From Proteobacteria bacterium UBA664 (lineage in GTDB: Bacteria; Pseudomonadota; Gammaproteobacteria; UBA7966), in assembly GCA_002299125.1 (NCBI GenBank), contig DBNU01000025.1, positions 1 through 10,979 on the forward strand: DNA of 10,979 nucleotides. The letters run 5' to 3'. A program made the translations under genes and the position numbers. This document shows, in pieces, positions 1-5,604 of this stretch. The notes under the pieces are model-generated. The model did no database searches and was not told where the DNA came from. It was given only the letters and a program-made list of their open reading frames with translations. Position 1 is the stretch's first letter. Every line of letters begins with the position of its first letter.

Positions 1-1
1 C

Positions 2-613
2 GTGCTGGAGCGCTTCTGGACCTTGCAGCCGCGCCGGGTGAGCCCTGACGGGCTCACCAGCGAGGTCTGGACCCTCATCCGGGAAAAACGCCTGACGCCG
101 GAGCGCCTGGTCGAACTGGAGCGCGGTTCGGCCCTCGGTCGCATTCTGGCGGCAGGTCTGTCGCCCCAGGCCATGGCCTCGCGCGAACGCATGCGGGAGC
201 GCATCGAGGACATCGGGCGACACGTCGTGCACGACCTCGGTCGTTACCTGAACACGCTCGGTACCGTGGCGGCCATTGCACCGCTCCTGGGTCTTCTGGG
301 TACCGTCATCGGCATGATCCGCATCTTTGCGGCGGTGGAGGGCGGCGGCCTCGGTGACGCCCGCGCCCTGTCGGGAGGCATTGCCGAGGCGCTGGTGGCC
401 ACCGCCTCCGGGCTCTCGGTGGCCATCCCGTCGTTGCTCTTCTACCGCTATTTCCGCAGTCGTATCGATGCCCTGGTGGTGGACCTCGAAGTGGAGACCA
501 TCAAGCTCGTCGATGCCCTGCAGGATGCCGGTATCGTGCGCGAAGTGCGCTGGGACGTGCCCGAACGCCCTGAACGCTCCCCCGAGCGTTCTCCCGAGCG
601 GGCGGTGCGATGA
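2..613 (+). CDS. exbB: ExbB/TolQ/MotA-family proton channel subunit, 5' end missing
   Basis: This is the pentameric subunit of an ExbB/ExbD-type inner-membrane proton channel, which uses proton flow to drive work across the envelope (for example TonB-dependent transport). The two family membrane segments are visible at residues about 85-110, with the core APLLGLLGTVIGM, and 124-150, with GGIAEALVATASGLSVAIP. The first visible residues (LERFWTLQPRR) match the stretch that normally follows the first transmembrane helix. The true start therefore lies upstream of the window, and the GTG at position 2 is only the first in-frame start-type codon. The protein ends in a charged tail of four Pro-Glu-Arg units (residues 187-200) that is not part of the conserved domain. 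exbD follows after 111 bases. The family call is secure. Whether the machine serves TonB or another partner cannot be told from sequence, and a TolQ role is less likely because no tolA, tolB or pal is nearby. Confidence 0.9.
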   Translation: MLERFWTLQPRRVSPDGLTSEVWTLIREKRLTPERLVELERGSALGRILAAGLSPQAMASRERMRERIEDIGRHVVHDLGRYLNTLGTVAAIAPLLGLLGTVIGMIRIFAAVEGGGLGDARALSGGIAEALVATASGLSVAIPSLLFYRYFRSRIDALVVDLEVETIKLVDALQDAGIVREVRWDVPERPERSPERSPERAVR

Positions 614-714
614 GCGGCGGCGGGGTGGGCGTCACACCGTTGTTCAGCCACGTTCCCAGCCGGGGTTCGTCGGTGCACCCGGCTGTATCGCACGGTTCGA
701 TGGCCTGTCCCTGC

Positions 715-719
715 GGAGG
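715..719 (+). promoter_or_regulatory. Ribosome-binding site of exbD
   Basis: GGAGG lies five bases before the ATG at 725. It fixes the exbD start despite the long gap after exbB. Confidence 0.7.
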
Positions 720-724
720 GTTGC

Positions 725-1147
725 ATGCGCTTCGGTGAGCGACGCGGTGACGAGCACATCGAGATCAACGTCGTGCCCTTCATCGACGTGTTGCTCGTGC
801 TGCTCATCTTCTTCCTGGTTGCCACCAGCTTCCTCGAGACCTCACGGCTGCACATCGCACTGCCCCGGGCCGATGCGATCCTCGACCCGGCCGATCAAGA
901 AACCCTGCGCGTGTCGATCGATCAGGGGGGGCGCGTCGAGGTGGCGGGACAGGTGCTCGAGCGGCCGACGGCCGAAAGCCTGGCCACGCTGCTCCGCGGG
1001 CTCGGGGGCACGGCGCTGGCCGAGCGGCCGGTGGTGATCGCGGCCGACTCCGAGGCCCGCCATCAGGACTTGGTGACCGTCATGGATGCCATGCGACAAC
1101 TGGGCGTGCGACGTCTGGCCATCGCCACGGTTGCCGAGTCGCCCTGA
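725..1147 (+). CDS. exbD: ExbD/TolR-family biopolymer transport protein
   Basis: ExbD is the partner of ExbB: a single-pass inner-membrane protein whose transmembrane aspartate carries protons and whose periplasmic domain engages the energy-transducing partner. The 140-residue product has the family layout: a short cytoplasmic N-terminus (residues 1-14), one membrane helix (about 17-36) starting NVVPFIDVLLVLLIFFLV with the conserved Asp at residue 21, then a periplasmic domain ending in the typical VMDAMRQLGVRRLAIAT segment. The length is normal for the family. The ATG is preceded by a good ribosome-binding site, GGAGG at 715-719, and no earlier start codon is apparent in this frame. It lies 111 bases after exbB, wider than the near-contact usual for this pair, and 22 bases before lpxK, so one transcript is likely. 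Confidence 0.95.
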   Translation: MRFGERRGDEHIEINVVPFIDVLLVLLIFFLVATSFLETSRLHIALPRADAILDPADQETLRVSIDQGGRVEVAGQVLERPTAESLATLLRGLGGTALAERPVVIAADSEARHQDLVTVMDAMRQLGVRRLAIATVAESP

Positions 1148-1158
1148 CCGCCAGGGCC

Positions 1159-1163
1159 AGAGG
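1159..1163 (+). promoter_or_regulatory. Ribosome-binding site deciding the lpxK start
   Basis: AGAGG lies six bases before the ATG at 1170. It favours this start over the in-frame ATG at 1086, which lies inside exbD and would add 28 residues unlike any LpxK N-terminus. Confidence 0.6.
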
Positions 1164-1169
1164 CTTCGC

Positions 1170-2288
1170 ATGCAGGTGCAGCACGGGATCCGTGGCAAGG
1201 CCGGCAGCGAGGTCGCAAGGCCGGGCGGTGGCTGGCGCGGGCGTCTGGAGGCGGCGCTCACCGACGCCTGGTACAGCGGGCATCCGGCACTGTTCCCGCT
1301 CTGGCCACTGGGTCTGCTGTGGGCAACGTTGGCCGCTGGCCGCCGGGCGGCGCATGCGAACGGTCTCCTGCACAGCACGCGACTCCCGCTCCCGGTGATC
1401 GTGGTCGGCAATCTCACGGTGGGCGGCACCGGCAAGACACCCCTCACCATCTGGCTCGCCGAGCAGCTCACGGCGCGCGGCCATCGGATCGGCATCGTCA
1501 GCCGTGGGCATGGTGGGCGGGCGACCAAATGGCCGCAGATCGTGCGTCCGGACAGCGATCCCGATCAGGTGGGCGACGAGGCCGTGCTCATCGCCCGGCA
1601 GACGGGCTGCCCCATGGCGGTCGGACCCGATCGGGTAGCGGCGGCCGAGGCACTCATCGAGGCCGCGCAACCGGATCTGCTGCTCAGCGATGACGGCCTG
1701 CAGCATTACGCGCTGGCCCGTGACCTCGAGATCGTGGTGGTGGATGGTGTCCGCCGCTTCGGTAATCGGCGCTGCCTGCCGGCCGGGCCGCTGCGTGAGC
1801 CGGAGTCACGTCTGGCCACGGTGGACCTCGTGATCTGCAACGGTGGCAGCCCGCAGCGCGGGGAGTTCGGCATGCAGCTCCTGCCCCGGGCGCTGGTACC
1901 GGTTCTGGGCGGGCAGGCGCGGCCGCCCACGAGCCTTGCGGGTGAACGCGTGCATTGCGTGACTGGCATCGGTCATCCCGAGCGCTTCTTCGCCACCCTG
2001 CGCGGGCTTGGCGTCCGGGTGATCGCCCATGCCTTCCCGGATCACCACCGCTTTCGTCGCGAGGACCTCGACTTCGGCGATGATGCGCCGGTGGTGATGA
2101 CGGCAAAGGATGCGGTCAAGTGCGAGCGCTTCGCTGACCGCCGCCACTGGTATCTGGCCGTCGCGGCCTCGCCCAGCCCGCTTTTCATCCAACGCCTCGA
2201 TGCCCTGCTGAAGGAGCTCAACCATGGACAAGAAACTCCTCGAGATCCTCGCCTGCCCGGTGACCAAGGGCCCGCTCATCCTCGATGA
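1170..2288 (+). CDS. lpxK: Tetraacyldisaccharide 4'-kinase (lipid A biosynthesis)
   Basis: LpxK transfers the ATP gamma-phosphate to the 4' position of tetraacyldisaccharide 1-phosphate to form lipid IVA, at the cytoplasmic face of the inner membrane. The 372-residue product shows a hydrophobic N-terminal anchor (residues about 38-57, LFPLWPLGLLWATLAA), a Walker A loop at 79-91 (GNLTVGGTGKTP), the LpxK signature DDGLQH at 174-179, and FPDHHRF at 289-295 near the substrate site. The ATG at 1170 is chosen for its ribosome-binding site and because homology begins soon after. The last 20 or so residues (351-372) have no counterpart that I recognise in LpxK, and they are encoded by bases that also encode the start of the next gene: the reading frame overlaps it by 65 bases. 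The kinase core is intact, so the enzyme should be functional. Confidence 0.95.
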   Translation: MQVQHGIRGKAGSEVARPGGGWRGRLEAALTDAWYSGHPALFPLWPLGLLWATLAAGRRAAHANGLLHSTRLPLPVIVVGNLTVGGTGKTPLTIWLAEQLTARGHRIGIVSRGHGGRATKWPQIVRPDSDPDQVGDEAVLIARQTGCPMAVGPDRVAAAEALIEAAQPDLLLSDDGLQHYALARDLEIVVVDGVRRFGNRRCLPAGPLREPESRLATVDLVICNGGSPQRGEFGMQLLPRALVPVLGGQARPPTSLAGERVHCVTGIGHPERFFATLRGLGVRVIAHAFPDHHRFRREDLDFGDDAPVVMTAKDAVKCERFADRRHWYLAVAASPSPLFIQRLDALLKELNHGQETPRDPRLPGDQGPAHPR

Positions 2289-2412
2289 GCGGAAGCAGGA
2301 ACTCATATCGCTTTCGGCCCGGCTGGCCTATCCCATCCAGGACGGCATCCCGGTGCTGCTGGAGGAGGAGGCCCGCACGCTCGAGAGTGCCGAGATCGAG
2401 GCCTACCGCTGA
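2224..2412 (+). CDS. ycaR: Trm112/YcaR-family small protein
   Basis: This 62-residue protein belongs to the bacterial Trm112-like (UPF0434/YcaR) family. Eukaryotic Trm112 activates several methyltransferases; the role of the bacterial form is poorly defined. The family pattern is clear: MDKKLLEILACPVTKGPL at the start, then LISLSARLAYPIQDGIPVLL and an acidic end. Only one cysteine (residue 11) is present; the zinc-binding cysteines of eukaryotic Trm112 are absent, as is common in bacterial members. It lies between lpxK and kdsB, as in E. coli, where ycaR sits between the same two genes. Its start lies inside the 3' end of lpxK in another frame, so translation is probably coupled to lpxK. AAGGAG (2212-2217), inside lpxK, serves as a ribosome-binding site. 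Confidence 0.92.
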   Translation: MDKKLLEILACPVTKGPLILDERKQELISLSARLAYPIQDGIPVLLEEEARTLESAEIEAYR

Positions 2413-2508
2413 GTATGTGGTGGCTCGAATGACTGCGGCATGCCGCGTCCGGAGGCATGGTTCGCAGCGCAGTCCAGAGCCCGAAGCGGCGTGTTCATGG
2501 CAGTGTGT

Positions 2509-2536
2509 GCTTGACCTGATGCCGGCAAAGCTTGAC
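2509..2536 (+). repeat. Direct repeat GCTTGAC x2, two helical turns apart
   Basis: Perfect 7-base copies start at 2509 and 2530, a spacing of 21 bases that would place them on the same face of the DNA. They could be a regulator site or -35-like elements upstream of kdsB. A 7-base repeat can arise by chance, so the call is weak. Confidence 0.25.
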
Positions 2537-2565
2537 GGATGAAGGCACATCGATTGCCTTCGTTC
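2537..2565 (+). terminator. Hairpin, possible terminator or attenuator before kdsB
   Basis: GAAGGCA (2541-2547) pairs perfectly with TGCCTTC (2555-2561) around a seven-base loop. The stem extends to 2537/2565 with two further Watson-Crick pairs and two G-T wobbles. No T-run follows, so it is not a classic intrinsic terminator; it may act as an RNA structure in the leader of kdsB. Confidence 0.3.
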
Positions 2566-2726
2566 ATCGAGTTTCGGCAGGCCTGCGGTGCGTTGTTCCA
2601 CCGCGCTGAGATCGTCATCGAGCACACGGGGATGCCATGGCGGGCAGCAGGAGTCGTGACCCCGGGATTGGTGCGTGACGATTCGATCGCCCCGGACTCG
2701 TCGAATCCTCACTGGAGATCTGCTCG

Positions 2727-3500
2727 ATGCGTTTTCATGTCGTCATCCCGGCGCGCATGGCGGCCAGCCGGCTGCCGGGCAAGCCGCTCATCCCGCTCGC
2801 GGGGCAGGCGCTCATCGCCCATGTGGTGGCGCGCGCGCGTGAATCCAGTGCCGCTGAGGTGATTGTCGCTACGGACGACGCGCGCATCCGGGATGCGCTG
2901 GCAGCGTTCGGGGTCGCGGTGGAGATGACCTCTCCCGCGCATGCCTCGGGCACCGATCGCATCGCCGAGGTCGTCGCCCGGCGCGGTCTCGCGGCCGACG
3001 CGATCATCGTCAATCTGCAGGGCGATGAGCCCCTCATGCCCCCGGCGCTCATCGATCAGGTGGCAGAGACCTTGGCCGCCGCCCCGGGTGCTGCGGCCGC
3101 CAGCCTCTGCACACCCATCCGCGCGGGGGCGGAGCTTGCCGACCCCAATGTGGTGAAGGTGGTGCTCGACGCAGAGCAGAACGCGATGTGTTTCAGCCGG
3201 GCCCCCATACCCTGGCATCGCGATGCCTTCGCCGGGGGCATACCCGCCGTACTCGCGCCCGGACCCTGGTTGCGGCATCTCGGCATCTACGCCTACCGCG
3301 CCGGTCTGCTGGCACGCTATGCCACCCTGCCGGTGCCGGAGGTCGAGCGGCTCGAGGCCCTGGAGCAACTGCGCCTGCTGCATGCGGGCGAGCGGATCCG
3401 CATGGCCGTCGTCGCTGTGGCACCCCCGGCCGGGGTCGATACACCGGCCGATCTGGCGCGCGTTGCGGCGGTGCTGGAGGGGCGCCACAGCGAGGCTTGA
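2727..3500 (+). CDS. kdsB: CMP-Kdo synthetase (3-deoxy-manno-octulosonate cytidylyltransferase)
   Basis: KdsB activates Kdo with CTP to give CMP-Kdo, the donor for Kdo transfer onto lipid IVA in the cytoplasm. The 257-residue product is close to the usual 245-255. It shows the nucleotide-binding start IPARMAASRLPGKP (7-20), ATDD (48-51), GTDR (75-78), NLQGDEP (96-102), SRAPIP (157-162), HLGIYAYR (184-191), LEALEQLR (209-216) and the C-terminal VDTPADL (237-243). The ATG has GGAG nine bases upstream (2714-2717). LpxK, encoded upstream, makes the acceptor precursor for the sugar activated here, which explains the clustering. A 314-base gap separates it from the Trm112 gene, and it converges on aguA downstream. 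Confidence 0.97.
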   Translation: MRFHVVIPARMAASRLPGKPLIPLAGQALIAHVVARARESSAAEVIVATDDARIRDALAAFGVAVEMTSPAHASGTDRIAEVVARRGLAADAIIVNLQGDEPLMPPALIDQVAETLAAAPGAAAASLCTPIRAGAELADPNVVKVVLDAEQNAMCFSRAPIPWHRDAFAGGIPAVLAPGPWLRHLGIYAYRAGLLARYATLPVPEVERLEALEQLRLLHAGERIRMAVVAVAPPAGVDTPADLARVAAVLEGRHSEA

Positions 3501-3507
3501 GCCGCCT

Positions 3508-3535
3508 GGCCCCCACGCTGCCTCCGTGGGCGGCC
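3508..3535 (+). terminator. GC-rich hairpin between convergent kdsB and aguA
   Basis: CCCACG (3512-3517) pairs with CGTGGG (3525-3530) around a seven-base loop. The flanking GGCC (3508-3511) and GGCC (3532-3535) add four more pairs with one bulged base (3531). It lies in the 59-base gap between the two stop codons, a natural place for a shared terminator. There is no T-tract on either side, so the terminator function is inferred. Confidence 0.4.
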
Positions 3536-3559
3536 CTGGCACACGGTGCCGACCGGCGC

Positions 3560-4684
3560 TCAGCCCGGTTCGCTCAGGGTCACACAGTGCAGGCCGCCGC
3601 CGCCGAGGAGGATCTCGCGGGCGGGCAGTGCGATGACCTCGCGCCCGGGTAGCGCGCTGGCCCAGGCGCGTCGGGCGCGTTCGTCGGTCGCCACGCCGAA
3701 GGCGGGGATCACGACCGCGCCGCTGGCGAAGACCGCGTTGAGGTAGGAGGCCGTGAGCGGTGTGCCGGGTCGGCGCGGCTGGCTGCCTGCTCGCGGGATG
3801 ATGCCGTTGGCCTCGGCGATGCTCATGGGTGGCACGCCCTCCGGCAGGGGGATGGGGATGATCTCGAGCGCCTGGCCTCGGGCGTCGCTGGTGGATTCCA
3901 GCAGGGCCCGGGCGGCCTGACAGGCCGCGGCGTGCGGACTCGCCGGATCATCGGTCTCGGCCAGGGCCACGCGCCCCGGCCCGAGGAAGCAGGCGAGGTT
4001 GTCTATGTGACCACCGGTTTCATCGCCAGCGAGCCCCTCCGGCAGCCAGATGAGACGCTGGAAGCCCAGCCACGCGCAGAGCGTGGCCTCGATCCCGGCG
4101 CGGGTCAGTGTGGGGTTGCGATTCGGGGCCAGCAGACAGGAGGCGGTGGTGAGTCCCGTGCCTGCACCGTCGCCATGGATCGCGCCACCCTCCAGCACCA
4201 GGGGCACGTGGTCGCAGGGCCAGCCGGCCAGATCCGCAATGCGGGATGCCACCAGCGCATCCTGTGACCAGTCGGCGTAGAGGCCGCCATCGGCCCCGCC
4301 CCAGGCGTTGAAGCGGAAGGCCAGCGCGCGCCGGCGGCCATGGGGACCTCGCGTGAAGGCGGGGCCGCTGTCACGCAGCCAGGCGTCGTCGGCCGCGACG
4401 GGGGCCAGGTCCACCCCGGCGGGGATCTGTCGGCGGGTCTCTGCGAGCAGGGCGGCCGGCGTGCCGATCGTCACCGGATCGAAGGCCAGCATGGCCTCGG
4501 CCAGCGTGGCGAAGGCCCGGCGCGCCGGCCGCGCGCCCTCGCGCCAGTTGTCGGGCCGGCAGGGCCAGAGCAGCCACTGCCGGGCAATGGGGCCGAACTC
4601 CGGGGCCAGGTGCCAGGTTGTGTCGCCGCTGCCCGCTGGGCCGGCCGCTGACGGCAGGGTAGGGGGGGGAAACGCCCCGCTCAC
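3560..4684 (-). CDS. aguA: Agmatine deiminase
   Basis: Agmatine deiminase hydrolyses agmatine to N-carbamoylputrescine and ammonia, a step in arginine-derived putrescine formation, and belongs to the peptidyl-arginine deiminase superfamily. The 374-residue product shows APEFGPIARQWLLWPCRPDNW (family start, split here as residues 27-47), DDAWLRDSGP (99-108), LEGGAIHGDG (164-173), DETGGHIDN (221-229) with the catalytic His at 226, and GGGGLHCVTL (361-370) with the nucleophile Cys at 367. The start chosen is a GTG at 4684-4682, overlapping the stop of the upstream bestrophin gene as GTGA; no better in-frame start follows before the homology begins. A run of eight C residues lies 12 bases after the start codon. 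No aguB (N-carbamoylputrescine amidohydrolase), its usual pathway partner, is in the window. The frame stays open well upstream into the bestrophin gene, but that part reads as an out-of-frame shadow. Confidence 0.93.
   Translation of the reverse strand: MSGAFPPPTLPSAAGPAGSGDTTWHLAPEFGPIARQWLLWPCRPDNWREGARPARRAFATLAEAMLAFDPVTIGTPAALLAETRRQIPAGVDLAPVAADDAWLRDSGPAFTRGPHGRRRALAFRFNAWGGADGGLYADWSQDALVASRIADLAGWPCDHVPLVLEGGAIHGDGAGTGLTTASCLLAPNRNPTLTRAGIEATLCAWLGFQRLIWLPEGLAGDETGGHIDNLACFLGPGRVALAETDDPASPHAAACQAARALLESTSDARGQALEIIPIPLPEGVPPMSIAEANGIIPRAGSQPRRPGTPLTASYLNAVFASGAVVIPAFGVATDERARRAWASALPGREVIALPAREILLGGGGLHCVTLSEPG
4662..4669 (-). repeat. C8 homopolymer tract inside the aguA start region
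   Basis: Eight consecutive G on the plus strand read as C8 in aguA, at codons 6-8. It lies before the first conserved residues of the enzyme. Any one-base slip would put the whole catalytic domain out of frame. Confidence 0.6.
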
Positions 4685-5604
4685 AGCAGGACGCCGTTGT
4701 CCGGGGCCAGCGGTCCGGGCGGTGGCAGACCGAGCAGCGGTGCCAGGTCGATCTCCACACCGCGACACAGGGCTGCGAGCGGCAGATCGTTGGGCTGGAT
4801 GCCGAAGGGCTCCTCGATCTGCGTGCCCACGGCCTCCAGCCCGAAGAAGGTGTAGGCCAGCATGAAGCAGACCACCGGGGTCATGATGCCGCAGCCATCC
4901 ACCACGCCGAAAGGCAGGAGCAGCAGATAGACGCTGATCGTCCGGTGCACGAGCAGACTGTAAGCGAAGGGGATGGGCGTCGTCTGCAGACGATCGCAAC
5001 CACTCAACTGACGCTGCAGGAAGGTGAACTCCTGCTCCAGGGCCACCCGCGCATATTCGGACAGACGCCCCGTCTGGGCCATGTCATGCAGTTCACGCGA
5101 GAGCTGCTCGAGCAGGCTCGAGGCCGGAAAGCGGGTGCCCATGAGCTGCGAGGCGAGCGCCGAATCCAGCCAGGGGATGACATCTGCGCGCGGATCGGTG
5201 CTGCGTAGCTCGTGGCGGAGCAGGTGGGGCAGGGCGATGAGCCCGCGCACGATCCGGCCCTCGGGTTGCGACGCATCGAAGCGGGCATCCGGCAGATAGC
5301 CGGACAGGGCACGGGTGAAACTGCGGATCCCGGCCATGAGGTCGCCCCACAGCAGGCGGCCCTCGCGGTAACGGTCGTAGCTGGCGTTGGTGCGGAAGCC
5401 GAGGATGATCGCCAGCATCGTGCCGAGCATGCCGAACACGGCCACGTCCATGTGCAGCTTGAGCCCGAAGACGATGCCGTGCGAGAGCGTCACCAGGATG
5501 GACACCGCGACCACCACGGCCAGCGGCAAGGCGATGTCGCCCAGGATCGATCCGCGCAGCGAGAAGAGGAGGTGCAGACCCCTGGGTCGATCACCCGCGA
5601 TCAT
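4681..5604 (-). CDS. Bestrophin-family (UPF0187) anion channel
   Basis: Bacterial bestrophin homologues are pentameric inner-membrane ion channels related to the animal calcium-activated chloride channels; prokaryotic members differ in ion preference. The 307-residue product, normal for the bacterial family, has four hydrophobic segments at about 22-44, 53-72, 213-234 and 238-258. Family landmarks are GFRTNASYDRYREGRLLWG (69-87), the PIPFAYSLLVHRTISVYLLLL segment (210-230, written here as a position range with its key PIPFAY), and EEPFG (264-268) followed by NDLPL. The ATG at 5604 overlaps the stop of the TPR gene as ATGA, and its own TGA overlaps the GTG of aguA, so it is the middle gene of a coupled operon. 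Ion selectivity and physiological role cannot be read from the sequence. Confidence 0.92.
   Translation of the reverse strand: MIAGDRPRGLHLLFSLRGSILGDIALPLAVVVAVSILVTLSHGIVFGLKLHMDVAVFGMLGTMLAIILGFRTNASYDRYREGRLLWGDLMAGIRSFTRALSGYLPDARFDASQPEGRIVRGLIALPHLLRHELRSTDPRADVIPWLDSALASQLMGTRFPASSLLEQLSRELHDMAQTGRLSEYARVALEQEFTFLQRQLSGCDRLQTTPIPFAYSLLVHRTISVYLLLLPFGVVDGCGIMTPVVCFMLAYTFFGLEAVGTQIEEPFGIQPNDLPLAALCRGVEIDLAPLLGLPPPGPLAPDNGVLL

Larger units (their letters stand above)
2413..2726 (+). other. Non-coding gap between the Trm112 gene and kdsB
   Basis: No convincing gene lies in these 314 bases; the open frames crossing it have no recognisable protein features. It holds two copies of GCTTGAC spaced 21 bases apart (2509-2515 and 2530-2536) and a hairpin (2537-2565). 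Both GCTTGAC copies contain a TTGAC that resembles a sigma-70 -35 box, but neither has a good -10 box at the right distance. The gap suggests that kdsB has its own promoter here. Confidence 0.5.

Noticed and set aside
925..931. G7 run inside exbD as a phase-variation tract
   Set aside because: It encodes Gln-Gly-Gly-Arg within the periplasmic domain, is short, and is compatible with ordinary GC-rich codon use.
327..1037. 236-codon plus-strand frame bridging exbB and exbD
   Set aside because: It is a third frame across two well-supported genes, rich in Arg, Ser, Pro and Cys. It does not explain the gap between them.
1086..1169. Upstream in-frame ATG as the lpxK start
   Set aside because: It would begin inside exbD, has no good ribosome-binding site, and adds residues unlike LpxK. 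The ATG at 1170 is better.
2539..2862. 107-codon frame in the gap before kdsB
   Set aside because: Most of its distal part overlaps kdsB in another frame, it has no ribosome-binding site I can see, and its product has no recognisable features.
4685..4999. Longer agmatine deiminase reaching into the bestrophin gene
   Set aside because: The extra N-terminal 105 residues are a shadow of the bestrophin coding sequence; the GTGA overlap start gives a family-typical length.
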